From Phyllobacterium brassicacearum (lineage in GTDB: Bacteria; Pseudomonadota; Alphaproteobacteria; Rhizobiales; Rhizobiaceae): a stretch of 64,000 nucleotides of DNA. A program made the translations under genes and the position numbers. Shown one piece after another: positions 8,445-16,930 of this stretch (the first letter of the stretch is position 1; each line of letters opens with the position of its first letter). The DNA is taken from contig NZ_PGGO01000001.1 of the NCBI RefSeq assembly GCF_003010955.1, positions 1 through 64,000 of the forward strand, in the 5' to 3' direction. The notes under the pieces are model-generated. The model searched no databases. It was not told where the DNA came from and saw nothing but the letters and a program-made list of their open reading frames with translations.

Positions 8445-9109
8445 GTTTGCAAATCTCCCCCCGAACCACGTTTACGCGCCGTCTCGTCAATTTGCTGTGC
8501 GCGCTCGATCGCGACTTTGCGCGTTTCCTCATCCACGTGCTCGCTGTGCGCGAGTTGCTCCTCGACCACGTCGATCTCAGCTACATCCTTGAGCCGTCCG
8601 GGCCATTCCCCCGTCTTGAGGCAGACGAGACAACGCACGATCTCGGCCAGGCCCTGAAGCATCACGAGGGCGCCCGCCAGCGGAATGACTGATTTGAAGT
8701 AGTAGATCGGTGGGCCCTCCGCCGTCACGGTTGAGTGCTCGCCGATCCGCCAGGACAGTGCTGCGTAGTCATAGCCCGCGTAAACGAGGGCGGCGATCCC
8801 CGGCAGGAAAAAGACGATGTACAAGACCAGATCAAGCCCTGCCTGCGTCCTTGGCCGCATCGAACTATAAAGAAAGTCGCCGCGCACATGGGCGTTCTGC
8901 GCCAACGTATATGCGCCGGCGAGCATGAACAACGTGCCGTAAAACATGCTGCTGGCATCGAATATCCACGCCGTCGGCATGTTCATGATGTAGCGCTTAA
9001 AGACCTCGACGCAGACGAGCATCATCAGCCCGACGATGAGCCACGCCGCGGCCTTTCCAACCCACACGCTGATTGCATCGATCATATGCAGAAAATGTTG
9101 AACGTTCAC
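8441..9109 (-). CDS. dctQ: TRAP transporter small permease (DctQ)
   Basis: The 222-residue protein has four transmembrane segments. Helix 1 (AAWLIVGLMMLVCVEVFKRY) and WIFDASSMFYGTLFMLAGAYTLAQNAHVRGD carry the typical DctQ signature near 'HVRGD'. A charged C-terminal tail (residues about 175-222) is longer than usual. The start is a GTG at 9107-9109 preceded by GGGGG. It lies between dctP and dctM and overlaps dctM by four bases, giving one operon. Confidence 0.88.
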   Translation of the reverse strand: MNVQHFLHMIDAISVWVGKAAAWLIVGLMMLVCVEVFKRYIMNMPTAWIFDASSMFYGTLFMLAGAYTLAQNAHVRGDFLYSSMRPRTQAGLDLVLYIVFFLPGIAALVYAGYDYAALSWRIGEHSTVTAEGPPIYYFKSVIPLAGALVMLQGLAEIVRCLVCLKTGEWPGRLKDVAEIDVVEEQLAHSEHVDEETRKVAIERAQQIDETARKRGSGGDLQT

Positions 9110-9191
9110 GCGTGCCCCCGATGGCGAGATATTTTAGCCGAACAAAGCATCCCCGATCACGTTCCCAACGATGCCTTGTTCGAGCTGCGCG

Positions 9192-10337
9192 TCAGATCTT
9201 CTTCGCCGCCGCGTTCTCTCCGAAATAGTGATCGAAGGCCATTCGGCGGTTGACGACGGTGTCCTGTTCCCATCGCGTTGCCCGCTCCGCAAAGGCGATT
9301 TGGGACTGGATGACTTCCTTGAACAGTGGGTTTTCCGCCGCCTTCTTCTTCACGACCTCGTCGTAGACCTCCAGTTGCTTTTTGAGGATCGCTTCCGGCG
9401 TCCTGTAGAACTTGACCTTGTCGGTGGTCTGCATCTCTACGTAGTCTCTCGAATAGCGGTCGATCGCCTTCCAGTGCATGTCCTGCGAAGCGGCCTCCGC
9501 GGCGTTGGAGATGATGGCCTTCATTTGTTCAGGCAGTGCGTCGTATTTCGCTTTGTTGAACAGGATCTCGAACTGCTCCGCATTCTGGTGATAGCTCTGG
9601 AGCATGCAAATCTTGGACACGTCGGGAAAACCAAGCACCCGGTCAGACGAGGCGTTGTTGAATTCAGCCGCGTCGAGCAGTCCACGGTCCAATGCCGAGA
9701 CGATTTCACCGCCCGGCAGCGCGTTGACCGCAGCACCCAGACCGGTGAAGACATCAATGGAGATGCCAACGGTACGGAACTTCAGTCCCTGGAGATCCTC
9801 GACCTTGGCCACGGGCTTCTTGAACCAGCCGAGCGGCTGTGTCGGCATCGGTCCATAGAGGAACGAAACGACATTGGCACCGATCGATTCATAGAGCTTT
9901 GCGAGGAGCTCCTTCCCGCCGCCATATTTGTGCCACGCCAGCAGCATGTTGGCATCCATGGAAAAGCCCGGCCCCGAGCCCCATAGCGCCAGCGCCGCCT
10001 GTTTGCCGTAGTGGTAGACGACCACGCCGTGGCCGCCGTCAAGCGTTCCTTGTGACACCGCGTCAAGCAGGCCAAATGCAGGTACCACTGCGCCCGCCGG
10101 CAGCACTTCGATCTTGAGGTCTCCGCCAGTCATGTCATTGACCTTCTTGGCAAAATCCAGCGCGAACTCGTGAAAGATGTCCTTGGATGGCCATGTACTC
10201 TGCCAGCGCATGTTGACTGGCCCTTGCGCCTTGACGACGCTTGGTGCAGCGATGATCGCAGCGCCGGCCACGGCCGCCCCGCCCAGGAACTTGCGGCGCG
10301 AGGTCTTGTCCCATGATTGGGTCTTTGATTTGCTCAT
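9192..10337 (-). CDS. dctP: TRAP transporter substrate-binding protein (DctP family), Tat signal
   Basis: The 381-residue periplasmic binding protein opens with a twin-arginine signal (SRRKFLGGAAVAGAA) and an A-Q-G cleavage region. The DctP-family body includes GLKFRTVGISIDVF, holding the conserved arginine that grips the substrate carboxylate, and a family-typical C-terminal long helix. FNNASSDRVLGFPDVSK resembles the TakP-type subgroup that binds 2-oxoacids or lactate, so a small hydroxy- or keto-acid is a reasonable guess, not shown here. GGAGG precedes the ATG. It is first in the dctPQM operon. Confidence 0.9.
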   Translation of the reverse strand: MSKSKTQSWDKTSRRKFLGGAAVAGAAIIAAPSVVKAQGPVNMRWQSTWPSKDIFHEFALDFAKKVNDMTGGDLKIEVLPAGAVVPAFGLLDAVSQGTLDGGHGVVVYHYGKQAALALWGSGPGFSMDANMLLAWHKYGGGKELLAKLYESIGANVVSFLYGPMPTQPLGWFKKPVAKVEDLQGLKFRTVGISIDVFTGLGAAVNALPGGEIVSALDRGLLDAAEFNNASSDRVLGFPDVSKICMLQSYHQNAEQFEILFNKAKYDALPEQMKAIISNAAEAASQDMHWKAIDRYSRDYVEMQTTDKVKFYRTPEAILKKQLEVYDEVVKKKAAENPLFKEVIQSQIAFAERATRWEQDTVVNRRMAFDHYFGENAAAKKI

Positions 10338-10627
10338 TGGTTCCTCCCAGAAGCCCGGGCCTTGCGCCCACCTCAGACGATACTACTCAATGACTGCACA
10401 AGCAAAGACTACTCGATGAGGGCCAAAGCAAAGATTAAAGGTCGACCGCATACAAATACTGCAATTCAATATTGCTGGACTTGTGAATTGTGACCCCTCT
10501 TTTACGAGGGGTAGCCGAGCCATTGAATGACTGCTTTCCCGAAGGGTACAGGCGGTCAGAAATGGCGCAGACGGCCATTGCGAACACACGGTAACACGCC
10601 GCTATTGACTGATTTGCAACTCTCGTA
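10338..10627. other. Upstream region of the TRAP operon
   Basis: About 290 bases between dctP and a transposase remnant. It must hold the operon promoter on the minus strand. A GACCCCTCTTTTACGAGGGG segment (around 10491-10510) can form a small stem. No gene is seen. Confidence 0.3.
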
Positions 10628-11174
10628 CTAGCCTCCTGTCGGTGCACGGGTGGCTTCAACATCGAGAATGACGTGGCCTTTATGTGCGCCGGTCCACTGA
10701 GCTGCCGGGTCTGACGGGGAAATGAACTTCGGCGTCATTGGCGAGGCCGCTCCGAAGGCCGTATCATCGAGTACCGCCAGATATTCCTGTACGGAGCGCC
10801 CGGCATTGTCCTTCGCCTCCTGGACACTCCATTCCATGCCAGGTACCGACCGTTGTTTGTTGGCATCGGCAGCAATCAAGCTGGCATCGACGGCAAAGCC
10901 CTCAGCACCAACGAGCCCCTGTGCCAGGCAGCGTTCGACCACCGTCTCGAACAGATGCCGAAGGATATTGCTTTGCCGGAACGCCCATGGCGGTTTTTAG
11001 AGAAGCTGGAATGGTCCGGTACCTTGCCGTCCAGTCCAACCGGCAGAACAAACGGTAGGCGAGATTGAGTTGAACATCCATCGCACCGGCCGCCCAGAAT
11101 GTCATTTTCGCACATGAGGACATCAATCCGCGACTGCGGCGAAGTGCTGGCCAGGTAGCCCGGTAACGCTTCAA
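10628..11174 (-). pseudogene. IS1182-like transposase remnant (frameshifted, truncated)
   Basis: Three overlapping minus-strand frames carry successive pieces of an IS1182-group DDE transposase: QLNLAYRLFCRLDW near 11050, then KVPDHSSFSKNRHGR in another frame, then VERCLAQGLVGAEGFAVDAS and FGAASPMTPKFISPSDPAA in a third (10628-10942). At least two frameshifts are needed to join them. After QWTGAHKGH the protein jumps to VILDVEATRA, implying loss of about 20 codons. The C-terminal half is missing and I found no flanking inverted repeats. The remnant reaches to within two bases of the tRNA-Ser CCA end. Confidence 0.8.
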
Positions 11175-11175
11175 C

Positions 11176-11266
11176 TGGCGGAGAAGAAGGGATTCGAACC
11201 CTCGAGAGCCTTTTGAGCCCTACTCCCTTAGCAGGGGAGCGCCTTCGACCACTCGGCCACCTCTCC
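11176..11266 (-). tRNA. tRNA-Ser (anticodon GCT)
   Basis: On the minus strand the gene begins GGAGAGGTGGCCGAGTGG and ends with the T-arm GGTTCGAATCC and acceptor strand CTTCTCC, discriminator G, and an encoded CCA. The acceptor stem pairs over seven positions with one G-T. The anticodon arm CTCCC-CTGCTAA-GGGAG gives anticodon GCT (codons AGC/AGU), and the long variable arm (GGGCTC ... GGCTCTCGA region) is typical of serine tRNAs. Confidence 0.96.
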
Positions 11267-11319
11267 GAGGACGCTGACTAAAGATGAAACCTATCGTTGG
11301 CAAGGATTTTGTTCAGCTT

Positions 11320-11370
11320 CCCGCAAAAAATGCAAGTTCGCCGGATGCTACCCGGCAAACGTTTTGCGGG
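11320..11370. repeat. Nested inverted repeat upstream of a lipoprotein gene
   Basis: CCCGCAAAA (11320-11328) is the exact reverse complement of TTTTGCGGG (11362-11370). Between them GCCGG (11339-11343) and CCGGC (11352-11356) form an inner stem. The element lies between the tRNA-Ser promoter side and the next gene. It may be a leader hairpin or a regulatory palindrome. Confidence 0.45.
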
Positions 11371-11465
11371 CGCCGCGGAATGATGGCAATTTCGCGTGCG
11401 GCGTTCCCCTCTCGACACCGGCGCAAGGGTTGAATAGCCTTGAGTCGAGGGATTGGGGGGACAGG

Positions 11466-11837
11466 ATGCGATTTTCAGTTTTGGCAGGCGCGGCGATGGC
11501 TATCGCGGTTTCGGCGTGTTCGACAAGCGGCAGCAAGGGCGCAAGCGAGAGCCAGGTGATTGCGGACGCCAAGGGCCTCGTCATTATCTCGTATCAATGT
11601 CAGGATGCACTCGGCCGCGAGCCGCATTATTCGGCAATCGACAGCAGCGAAACCATCCTAAAAACACTCGGCAGATCGCCCGATGATGCGGACCGGACTG
11701 TGCGCGGCTGGCTCAAGGACGTGATAGCAGGACCGAAGCAGCCCTCGGACCTCGACGCGAAGACCTGCAAGGACCGGCTGTTGACCTTGGCGGAGAAGGT
11801 CCGCATTGGCTACGAGGCGTTGAAAGCGCGCAGTTAA
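11466..11837 (+). CDS. Small lipoprotein of unknown function
   Basis: The 123-residue product has a lipoprotein signal (FSVLAGAAMAIAVSAC, lipobox VSAC, cysteine 18) followed by a serine/glycine linker and a helical domain with two cysteines (SYQCQDAL, AKTCKDRL) that could pair. GGGGGACAGG precedes the ATG at 11466; the open frame from 11364 has no support. No family is recognised. Confidence 0.65.
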   Translation: MRFSVLAGAAMAIAVSACSTSGSKGASESQVIADAKGLVIISYQCQDALGREPHYSAIDSSETILKTLGRSPDDADRTVRGWLKDVIAGPKQPSDLDAKTCKDRLLTLAEKVRIGYEALKARS

Positions 11838-12049
11838 AACCCGTTCAGGAGTTCGACTGCGGAGGCCATCCGATGCGATTTTCTGCACTTTCGATGCTCA
11901 ACACATCGGCTGCGAGGTATGGCTTGCGCGCAACCAGGCGGTGTCTCACATCTGTAAATGGCCGTTGCAAATCTTGAATGGAACCGGCGGAACTGACGTC
12001 CTATTTGATCGTTATCGGGTGCACGAATTCCCATCATGGAGAACGCAGA

Positions 12050-12217
12050 ATGCCAACACCAACTGTTCCGCAGGATGTCTATCAGCGCCACGAAAGAGAA
12101 TGGCAGGTATTGCGGGAAGCGATTGCCAAGACTCAAAAATCCGACAAGGAAGCAAAGAAGAAAATCGAAATTCCCCAGGACCGGCCACAATGGGATTTCA
12201 AACACAAGCATCAATGA
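12050..12217 (+). CDS. Small charged hypothetical protein (55 aa)
   Basis: The 55-residue, lysine/glutamate-rich product (DVYQRHEREWQVLREAIAK, then KEAKKKIEIPQDRPQWDFKH) lacks signal or membrane segments and looks helical then extended. GGAG lies eight bases before the ATG at 12050. It converges on, and overlaps by seven bases, the TetR gene. No family is recognised. Confidence 0.45.
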   Translation: MPTPTVPQDVYQRHEREWQVLREAIAKTQKSDKEAKKKIEIPQDRPQWDFKHKHQ

Positions 12218-12894
12218 TCTGAACGCAGCGCCTTGGCTGTTGCATCAAGACCCGCAAGGGCAAAGCGCTGAAAATGCTCGACTATCGCGTCCTGTGCGCC
12301 GGGTTCCGCCGGGTTGAGGCCCGGCAGAACCTCGGTGAATATCTGCCTGTTGCCAAGGATGAGCATGGCGAACGGCGCGATGATGTTGAGCGCACAGCGG
12401 GTGACGACTGGATCATTGTGCTCCAATCCCAGAATTTGCCCGACAATACTGGTGATCACCAGTTTCTTCGGTAGTATCTCCCGCTTGAGCAAAACTGCGA
12501 AGGCCGGCGACGGCGAAAGGATCTCGCGACCGAGCACGCCCAATGCCCACGACGCCGTCGCCGGGCCGGTAATCGTGCGCGCAATGAGACCGATCAACGT
12601 CTTCAGCTTTTGCATCGGTTCCCCCGGCCCTTCGGCCAGTGCGATGAGCCTGTCATAGGTCAAGAGGCGGCGGTGCGCCTCCACCAGCACTTCGGCATAA
12701 AGACCTTCGATACCGCCATAATAATAGTTGACTGCCGCCGAGTTGCTCCCTGCCCGCTCCGCAATCTCCTTGCCGGTCGCACGGTCAAAGCCTTTTTCAG
12801 CAAAAACCGCACCTGCAGCCTCGAGAATCTGGGCTTTCGTCGTGGCGCCGTCTTCGCGGCGGCCGGGAAGTTTTCGTGGTGTTTTCCGTACCAT
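12211..12894 (-). CDS. cecR: TetR-family regulator, CecR (YbiH)-like
   Basis: The 227-residue protein has an N-terminal TetR helix-turn-helix (TKAQILEAAGAVFAEKGFDR, then KEIAERAGSNSAAVNYYYGG) and a C-terminal ligand domain of the DUF1956/CecR type. It is divergent from a YbhG-YbhF-YbhS-YbhR exporter operon, the arrangement known in enterobacteria where CecR controls ybhGFSR. The start is set at 12894 (MVRKTPRK); the frame extends to 12966 but would run through the promoter region. Likely an autoregulated repressor of the exporter. Confidence 0.82.
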   Translation of the reverse strand: MVRKTPRKLPGRREDGATTKAQILEAAGAVFAEKGFDRATGKEIAERAGSNSAAVNYYYGGIEGLYAEVLVEAHRRLLTYDRLIALAEGPGEPMQKLKTLIGLIARTITGPATASWALGVLGREILSPSPAFAVLLKREILPKKLVITSIVGQILGLEHNDPVVTRCALNIIAPFAMLILGNRQIFTEVLPGLNPAEPGAQDAIVEHFQRFALAGLDATAKALRSDH

Positions 12895-12935
12895 GGAAAG
12901 CAGTCTACACGTGATTCGAGCTTTTTGAAAGTTAA

Positions 12936-12979
12936 AATTGAAATTCAAATTTGACATATTCACCATGTTCGGTTATGGT
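12936..12979 (+). promoter_or_regulatory. Promoter and candidate operator for the ybhGFSR-like operon
   Basis: TTGACA (12951-12956) and TATGGT (12974-12979) are spaced 17 bases apart, a good sigma-70-type promoter. Just upstream, TTGAA-A-TTCAA (12938-12948) is a short perfect palindrome within a longer AT-rich near-palindrome and could bind the divergent TetR protein. The predicted transcript start falls at or next to the ATG at 12987. Confidence 0.5.
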
Positions 12980-12986
12980 TACGCTT

Positions 12987-14030
12987 ATGAGCAAACCCTT
13001 TCGAATATTCATTCTCCTGCTCGTCCTCGCCGCCATCGGCGGTGGCGCCTGGTGGTACACGCACCGGCCGGCCGGCGACGGAGATTTGACGCTTTACGGC
13101 AATGTTGACTTCCGGCAGGCCTCGCTCGCCTTCAATGGCTCGGAGCGTATTGCCGGGGTTCTGGTCGAGGAAGGCGACATCGTGAAAAAGGGCCAGGTGC
13201 TGGCCCGTCTCGATACCAGCCGCCTCGCTCCGCAGGTTCGCGAAGCCGACGCTACGGTGGCTTCCCAACGCGCCATGGTGCTGAAATTGCGCAATGGGAG
13301 CCGCCCGGAGGAAATTACGCAGGCACGCGCCAATCTCGCTTCCGCCAAGGCTGATGCAGCCAACGCCAACATACAATTGGAGCGGCGGGTCGCGTTGACG
13401 GTGAACTCCACGATCAGCAAGCAGGAGCTCGATACGACGAAGGCAGCCGCGGCAATGGCTGATGCCAAGGTCGAAATGGCGCAAAGCGAGCTTGAGCTAG
13501 CCATTGCCGGGCCGCGCGCCGAGGAACTGCTACAGGCCGAGGCACAGCTGCGCGGCAGCGAGGCGCAGCTCGAGCTGATACGCCAGCAACTGGCCGATGC
13601 CGAGCTCGTTGCGCCTTTCGATGCGGTCATTCGCTCACGCCTGATGGAGCCTGGCGAAATGGCGGCGCCGACAAAGCCGGTGTTTTCACTGGCAACCATC
13701 GGGACGAAATGGGTTCGCGCCTATGTTTCGGAGACAAATCTCGGGCATGTCCGCCCGGGCATGCGAGCCAAGGTGACGACCGACAGCTTTCCGGATCGTC
13801 GACTCAACGGCTGGATCGGCTTCATTTCGCCGGTAGCGGAGTTCACGCCGAAGACTGTCGAGACACCGGAATTGCGTACCAGCCTGGTTTATGAGGTGCG
13901 GGTTTTCGTCGAGGATCCGGACGACATGTTGCGGCTCGGCATGCCGTCCACAGTTACGCTGCTGCCCGATGCTGCGCCAAAGCCCCTGCCCCAGAATGGC
14001 AAGAGCGTGGATGCCAAGGCAAAACCATGA
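12987..14030 (+). CDS. ybhG: HlyD-family periplasmic adaptor, YbhG-like
   Basis: The 347-residue membrane-fusion protein has an N-terminal membrane anchor (FRIFILLLVLAAIGGGAWWY), a lipoyl half-motif (GNVDFRQASLAFNGSERI ... VEEGDIVKKGQVLARLD), a long alpha-helical hairpin rich in A/E/Q (about 90-200) and a beta-barrel with ATIGTKWVRAYVSETNLG. It should bridge the inner-membrane ABC exporter to an outer-membrane channel; none is encoded here. The start at 12987 matches where the family's anchor begins; ATGs at 12951 frame and 12975 are alternatives. It overlaps the next gene by four bases. Confidence 0.88.
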   Translation: MSKPFRIFILLLVLAAIGGGAWWYTHRPAGDGDLTLYGNVDFRQASLAFNGSERIAGVLVEEGDIVKKGQVLARLDTSRLAPQVREADATVASQRAMVLKLRNGSRPEEITQARANLASAKADAANANIQLERRVALTVNSTISKQELDTTKAAAAMADAKVEMAQSELELAIAGPRAEELLQAEAQLRGSEAQLELIRQQLADAELVAPFDAVIRSRLMEPGEMAAPTKPVFSLATIGTKWVRAYVSETNLGHVRPGMRAKVTTDSFPDRRLNGWIGFISPVAEFTPKTVETPELRTSLVYEVRVFVEDPDDMLRLGMPSTVTLLPDAAPKPLPQNGKSVDAKAKP

Positions 14031-15781
14031 CTACCGCCTCTCCCATCGCGGCGCGATCCATCCACAAGAGTTTCCGCCGTGACACAGGCGAAATCGTCAA
14101 GGCGCTCGAAGGCGTTTCCTTCGAGGCCAGACAAGGTACTTTGACCGCGTTGGTTGGACCTGACGGCGCCGGCAAGACGACGCTGCTCCGCCTCATTGCC
14201 GGCTTGATGACGGCCGACAGCGGAGAGCTCAGCGTGCTCGATGTCGATGTCGCGGCTGATCCGCAGAACATCCAGAACCGCATCGGCTATATGCCGCAGA
14301 AGTTCGGGCTCTACGAGGATTTGAGCGTCCAACAGAATCTCGACCTCTATGCCGATCTGCATGGCATCTCCCGGGATCAGCGCAGGGAAATCTACCCGCG
14401 GCTGATGGAAATGACCGACCTCGGACGGTTTACCCAGCGGCTCGCAGGCAAGCTATCCGGCGGCATGAAGCAGAAGCTCGGCCTTGCCTGCACCCTTGTC
14501 CGCTCACCGGAGCTGTTGCTGCTTGACGAACCGACGGTGGGCGTCGATCCACTGTCTCGGCGGGAACTCTGGGACATCGTCACCAAGCTCGTGCACGAAG
14601 ACCAGCTTACAGTCGTTGTCAGCACCTCCTATCTCGACGAAGCGGAACTGTGCGACCATGCCGTGGTGATGCATCTCGGCAAGGTTCTGGCCCAGGGAAA
14701 ACCCGGCGAGATCACCGCCAAAGCCAAAGACAACGTCTTCATCGTAACGCCCGGCAATGGCATGAATGCCCGTTCGCTGCAGGCGCGGCTGTTCCGGCAG
14801 GAGGGCGTTGCCGATGCGGTGCCGGAGGCCGGAAAAGTGCGCGTCGTGAAGCAGCCTGACCATGCGGGAGATATCCGCATCGATGGCGAGCCTGTCAAAC
14901 TGGAGCCGGTGCAGGCGCGATTCGAAGACGGATTCATGGTGCTGTTCAGCGCAGTGGCAACGAAGAGCCACTCCAGCGACGTGGCGCTGGACAAGCCGAA
15001 ACCAGCAGGCGGTGCTGAAATCTCGGTGGAAGTCCATGATCTGGTACGGACTTTCGGCGATTTCACCGCAGTCAATCACGTCAGCTTCCAGGTGAAGCGC
15101 GGCGAGATTTACGGGCTGCTCGGCCCGAATGGTGCCGGCAAGAGCACGACTTTCCGTATGCTGTGCGGGTTGATGCCGGCGACCCATGGTACGCTGCGCG
15201 TTGCGGGTGCGGACCTGCGCACCTCGCGCGCGGAAGCCCGGCAGAAGCTCGGCTATGTCGCACAGAAATTCTCGCTCTATGGCGACCTATCCGTCGATGA
15301 AAATCTCGACTTCTTCGCCAGCGCCTACGGCCTGCGCGGGCAAAGAAAGCGCGAGCGCATCGCCTGGTCAAAGGACCAGTTTGAGCTCGGCGACCTTGCG
15401 ACATTGCCGAGCGGTCAGTTGCCGGGCGGATTCAAGCAGCGTCTCGCCATGGCGGCAGCGCTGCTGCATGAACCGGATATCCTTTTCCTCGATGAAGCGA
15501 CGAGCGGCGCCGACCCTTTGGCGCGGCGTGAGTTCTGGGGGCGGATCACCGCCCTATCCGAACAGGGCGTGACCGTGATCGTCACCACGCATTTCATGGA
15601 AGAGGCCGAATATTGCGACCGCATCATCATTCTCGATGCCGGGCGCAACCTTGCTGAAGGAACGCCCGCCGAAATCCGCGCCCATGCCAAGCCCAAAAAT
15701 GGCGAGGAACCCAATATGGAGGACGCCTTCATCGCCATTGTCGAGGAATCCCGGCGCGAGACCAGGGAGAAAGCGGCATGA
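14027..15781 (+). CDS. ybhF: ABC exporter ATP-binding protein with two nucleotide-binding domains, YbhF-like
   Basis: The 584-residue protein holds two tandem ABC ATPase domains. The first has Walker A GPDGAGKTT (about residue 45), signature LSGGMKQKL and Walker B LLLLDEPTVGVD. The second has GPNGAGKST (about residue 365), a degenerate signature LPGGFKQRL and LFLDEATSGADP. This fused two-domain form is the YbhF type. It energises the YbhS/YbhR membrane pair. Its ends overlap both neighbours by four bases (ATGA), so the operon is translationally coupled. Confidence 0.9.
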   Translation: MTTASPIAARSIHKSFRRDTGEIVKALEGVSFEARQGTLTALVGPDGAGKTTLLRLIAGLMTADSGELSVLDVDVAADPQNIQNRIGYMPQKFGLYEDLSVQQNLDLYADLHGISRDQRREIYPRLMEMTDLGRFTQRLAGKLSGGMKQKLGLACTLVRSPELLLLDEPTVGVDPLSRRELWDIVTKLVHEDQLTVVVSTSYLDEAELCDHAVVMHLGKVLAQGKPGEITAKAKDNVFIVTPGNGMNARSLQARLFRQEGVADAVPEAGKVRVVKQPDHAGDIRIDGEPVKLEPVQARFEDGFMVLFSAVATKSHSSDVALDKPKPAGGAEISVEVHDLVRTFGDFTAVNHVSFQVKRGEIYGLLGPNGAGKSTTFRMLCGLMPATHGTLRVAGADLRTSRAEARQKLGYVAQKFSLYGDLSVDENLDFFASAYGLRGQRKRERIAWSKDQFELGDLATLPSGQLPGGFKQRLAMAAALLHEPDILFLDEATSGADPLARREFWGRITALSEQGVTVIVTTHFMEEAEYCDRIIILDAGRNLAEGTPAEIRAHAKPKNGEEPNMEDAFIAIVEESRRETREKAA

Positions 15782-16923
15782 CGACCTCCTCCTCAAGGCT
15801 TGGCCAAGGCAGTTTGCGGCGCATCCTCGCCCTGGTGCGCAAGGAATCCTGGCAGGTGGTGCGCGATCCGAGCAGCATTGCCGTCGGCATCGTCATGCCG
15901 ATGGTCCTGCTGGTGCTGTTCGGCTACGGCCTCTCATTCGACCTGAAGAACCTGCCAGTTGCGCTGCTGATGGAAGAATCGTCTGCCGAAGCGCGCGGGG
16001 CAGTCTCAGGCTTTGAGCTTTCGGACTATTTCCAGACGCATCAGGTCAAGACAATGGCGGAAGCAGAGCGGCTGCTGATGAACAAGACGGTCGACGGCAT
16101 TGTGCGCATACCGATGCAGTTCGCCCGTGATGTGCAGGCGGGTACGGCGGAAATACAGGTTGTCGTCAATGGCAGCGACGCCAACACGGCGCGTATTGCG
16201 CTTGGCTATGCGCAAGGCGCCGTCGCAACATGGCTGGCGCGCGAGGCGGCGGCCGGCCAGGTCCTCAACACCGGCGCATCGATCGACCTGCAGACGCGAC
16301 TCTGGTTCAACGAAGCCAACGATAGTACCTATTTCCTGGTGCCGGGGCTGATTGTTCTGGTGATGACGCTAATCGGTGCGCTGCTGACGGCACTGGTGAT
16401 TGCGCGGGAGTGGGAGCGCGGCACATTCGAGGCACTGTTCGTTACCCCCGCCCGGCCCGGCGAGATCCTGCTCGGCAAGACCGTGCCCTATTTCGTCCTT
16501 GGCATGCTCGGGCTTGCACTCTCGGTTGTCGGCAGCCAGGTGCTGTTCGGCGTTCCGCTGCGAGGGTCGCTGTGGATCCTGGTTCTGGTGTCGATGCTTT
16601 ATTTGCTGGTGGCGCTGGGCATCGGCCTGTTGATTTCTTCCCTGACCAAGAACCAGTTCGTCGCCAGCCAGATTACCCTCATCATCACGTTTCTCCCCGC
16701 CATGATGCTGTCGGGATTCATGTTCGACATCCGGAGCATGCCGCTGGCAATCCAGGTCATCACGCACATCTTTCCGGCGCGCTATTTTGTCAGCGTGCTG
16801 CAGACGCTGTTTCTTGCGGGCGACATCTGGGCCGTCATCCTCCCCAATGCTGCAGTTCTCGCGATCATGGCCACTGTGTTGATGACGGCCTCCGTCTTCG
16901 CCACACGCAAGAAGCTCGGGTAG
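15778..16923 (+). CDS. ybhS: ABC-2 type exporter permease, YbhS-like
   Basis: The 381-residue inner-membrane protein has one N-terminal span (SIAVGIVMPMVLLVLFGYGL), a large periplasmic domain (about residues 55-175), and a C-terminal block of five spans with EWERGTFEALFVTPARPGEI, the ABC-2 signature before the membrane core. It is one half of the exporter's transmembrane dimer. It starts inside the ybhF stop codon and lies seven bases before ybhR. Confidence 0.9.
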   Translation: MTTSSSRLGQGSLRRILALVRKESWQVVRDPSSIAVGIVMPMVLLVLFGYGLSFDLKNLPVALLMEESSAEARGAVSGFELSDYFQTHQVKTMAEAERLLMNKTVDGIVRIPMQFARDVQAGTAEIQVVVNGSDANTARIALGYAQGAVATWLAREAAAGQVLNTGASIDLQTRLWFNEANDSTYFLVPGLIVLVMTLIGALLTALVIAREWERGTFEALFVTPARPGEILLGKTVPYFVLGMLGLALSVVGSQVLFGVPLRGSLWILVLVSMLYLLVALGIGLLISSLTKNQFVASQITLIITFLPAMMLSGFMFDIRSMPLAIQVITHIFPARYFVSVLQTLFLAGDIWAVILPNAAVLAIMATVLMTASVFATRKKLG

Positions 16924-16930
16924 GACTGCC

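Noticed and set aside
14504-15187. Minus-strand frame of 227 codons opposite the double ABC ATPase
   Set aside because: Lies fully inside ybhF in antisense; no independent start signal or domain.
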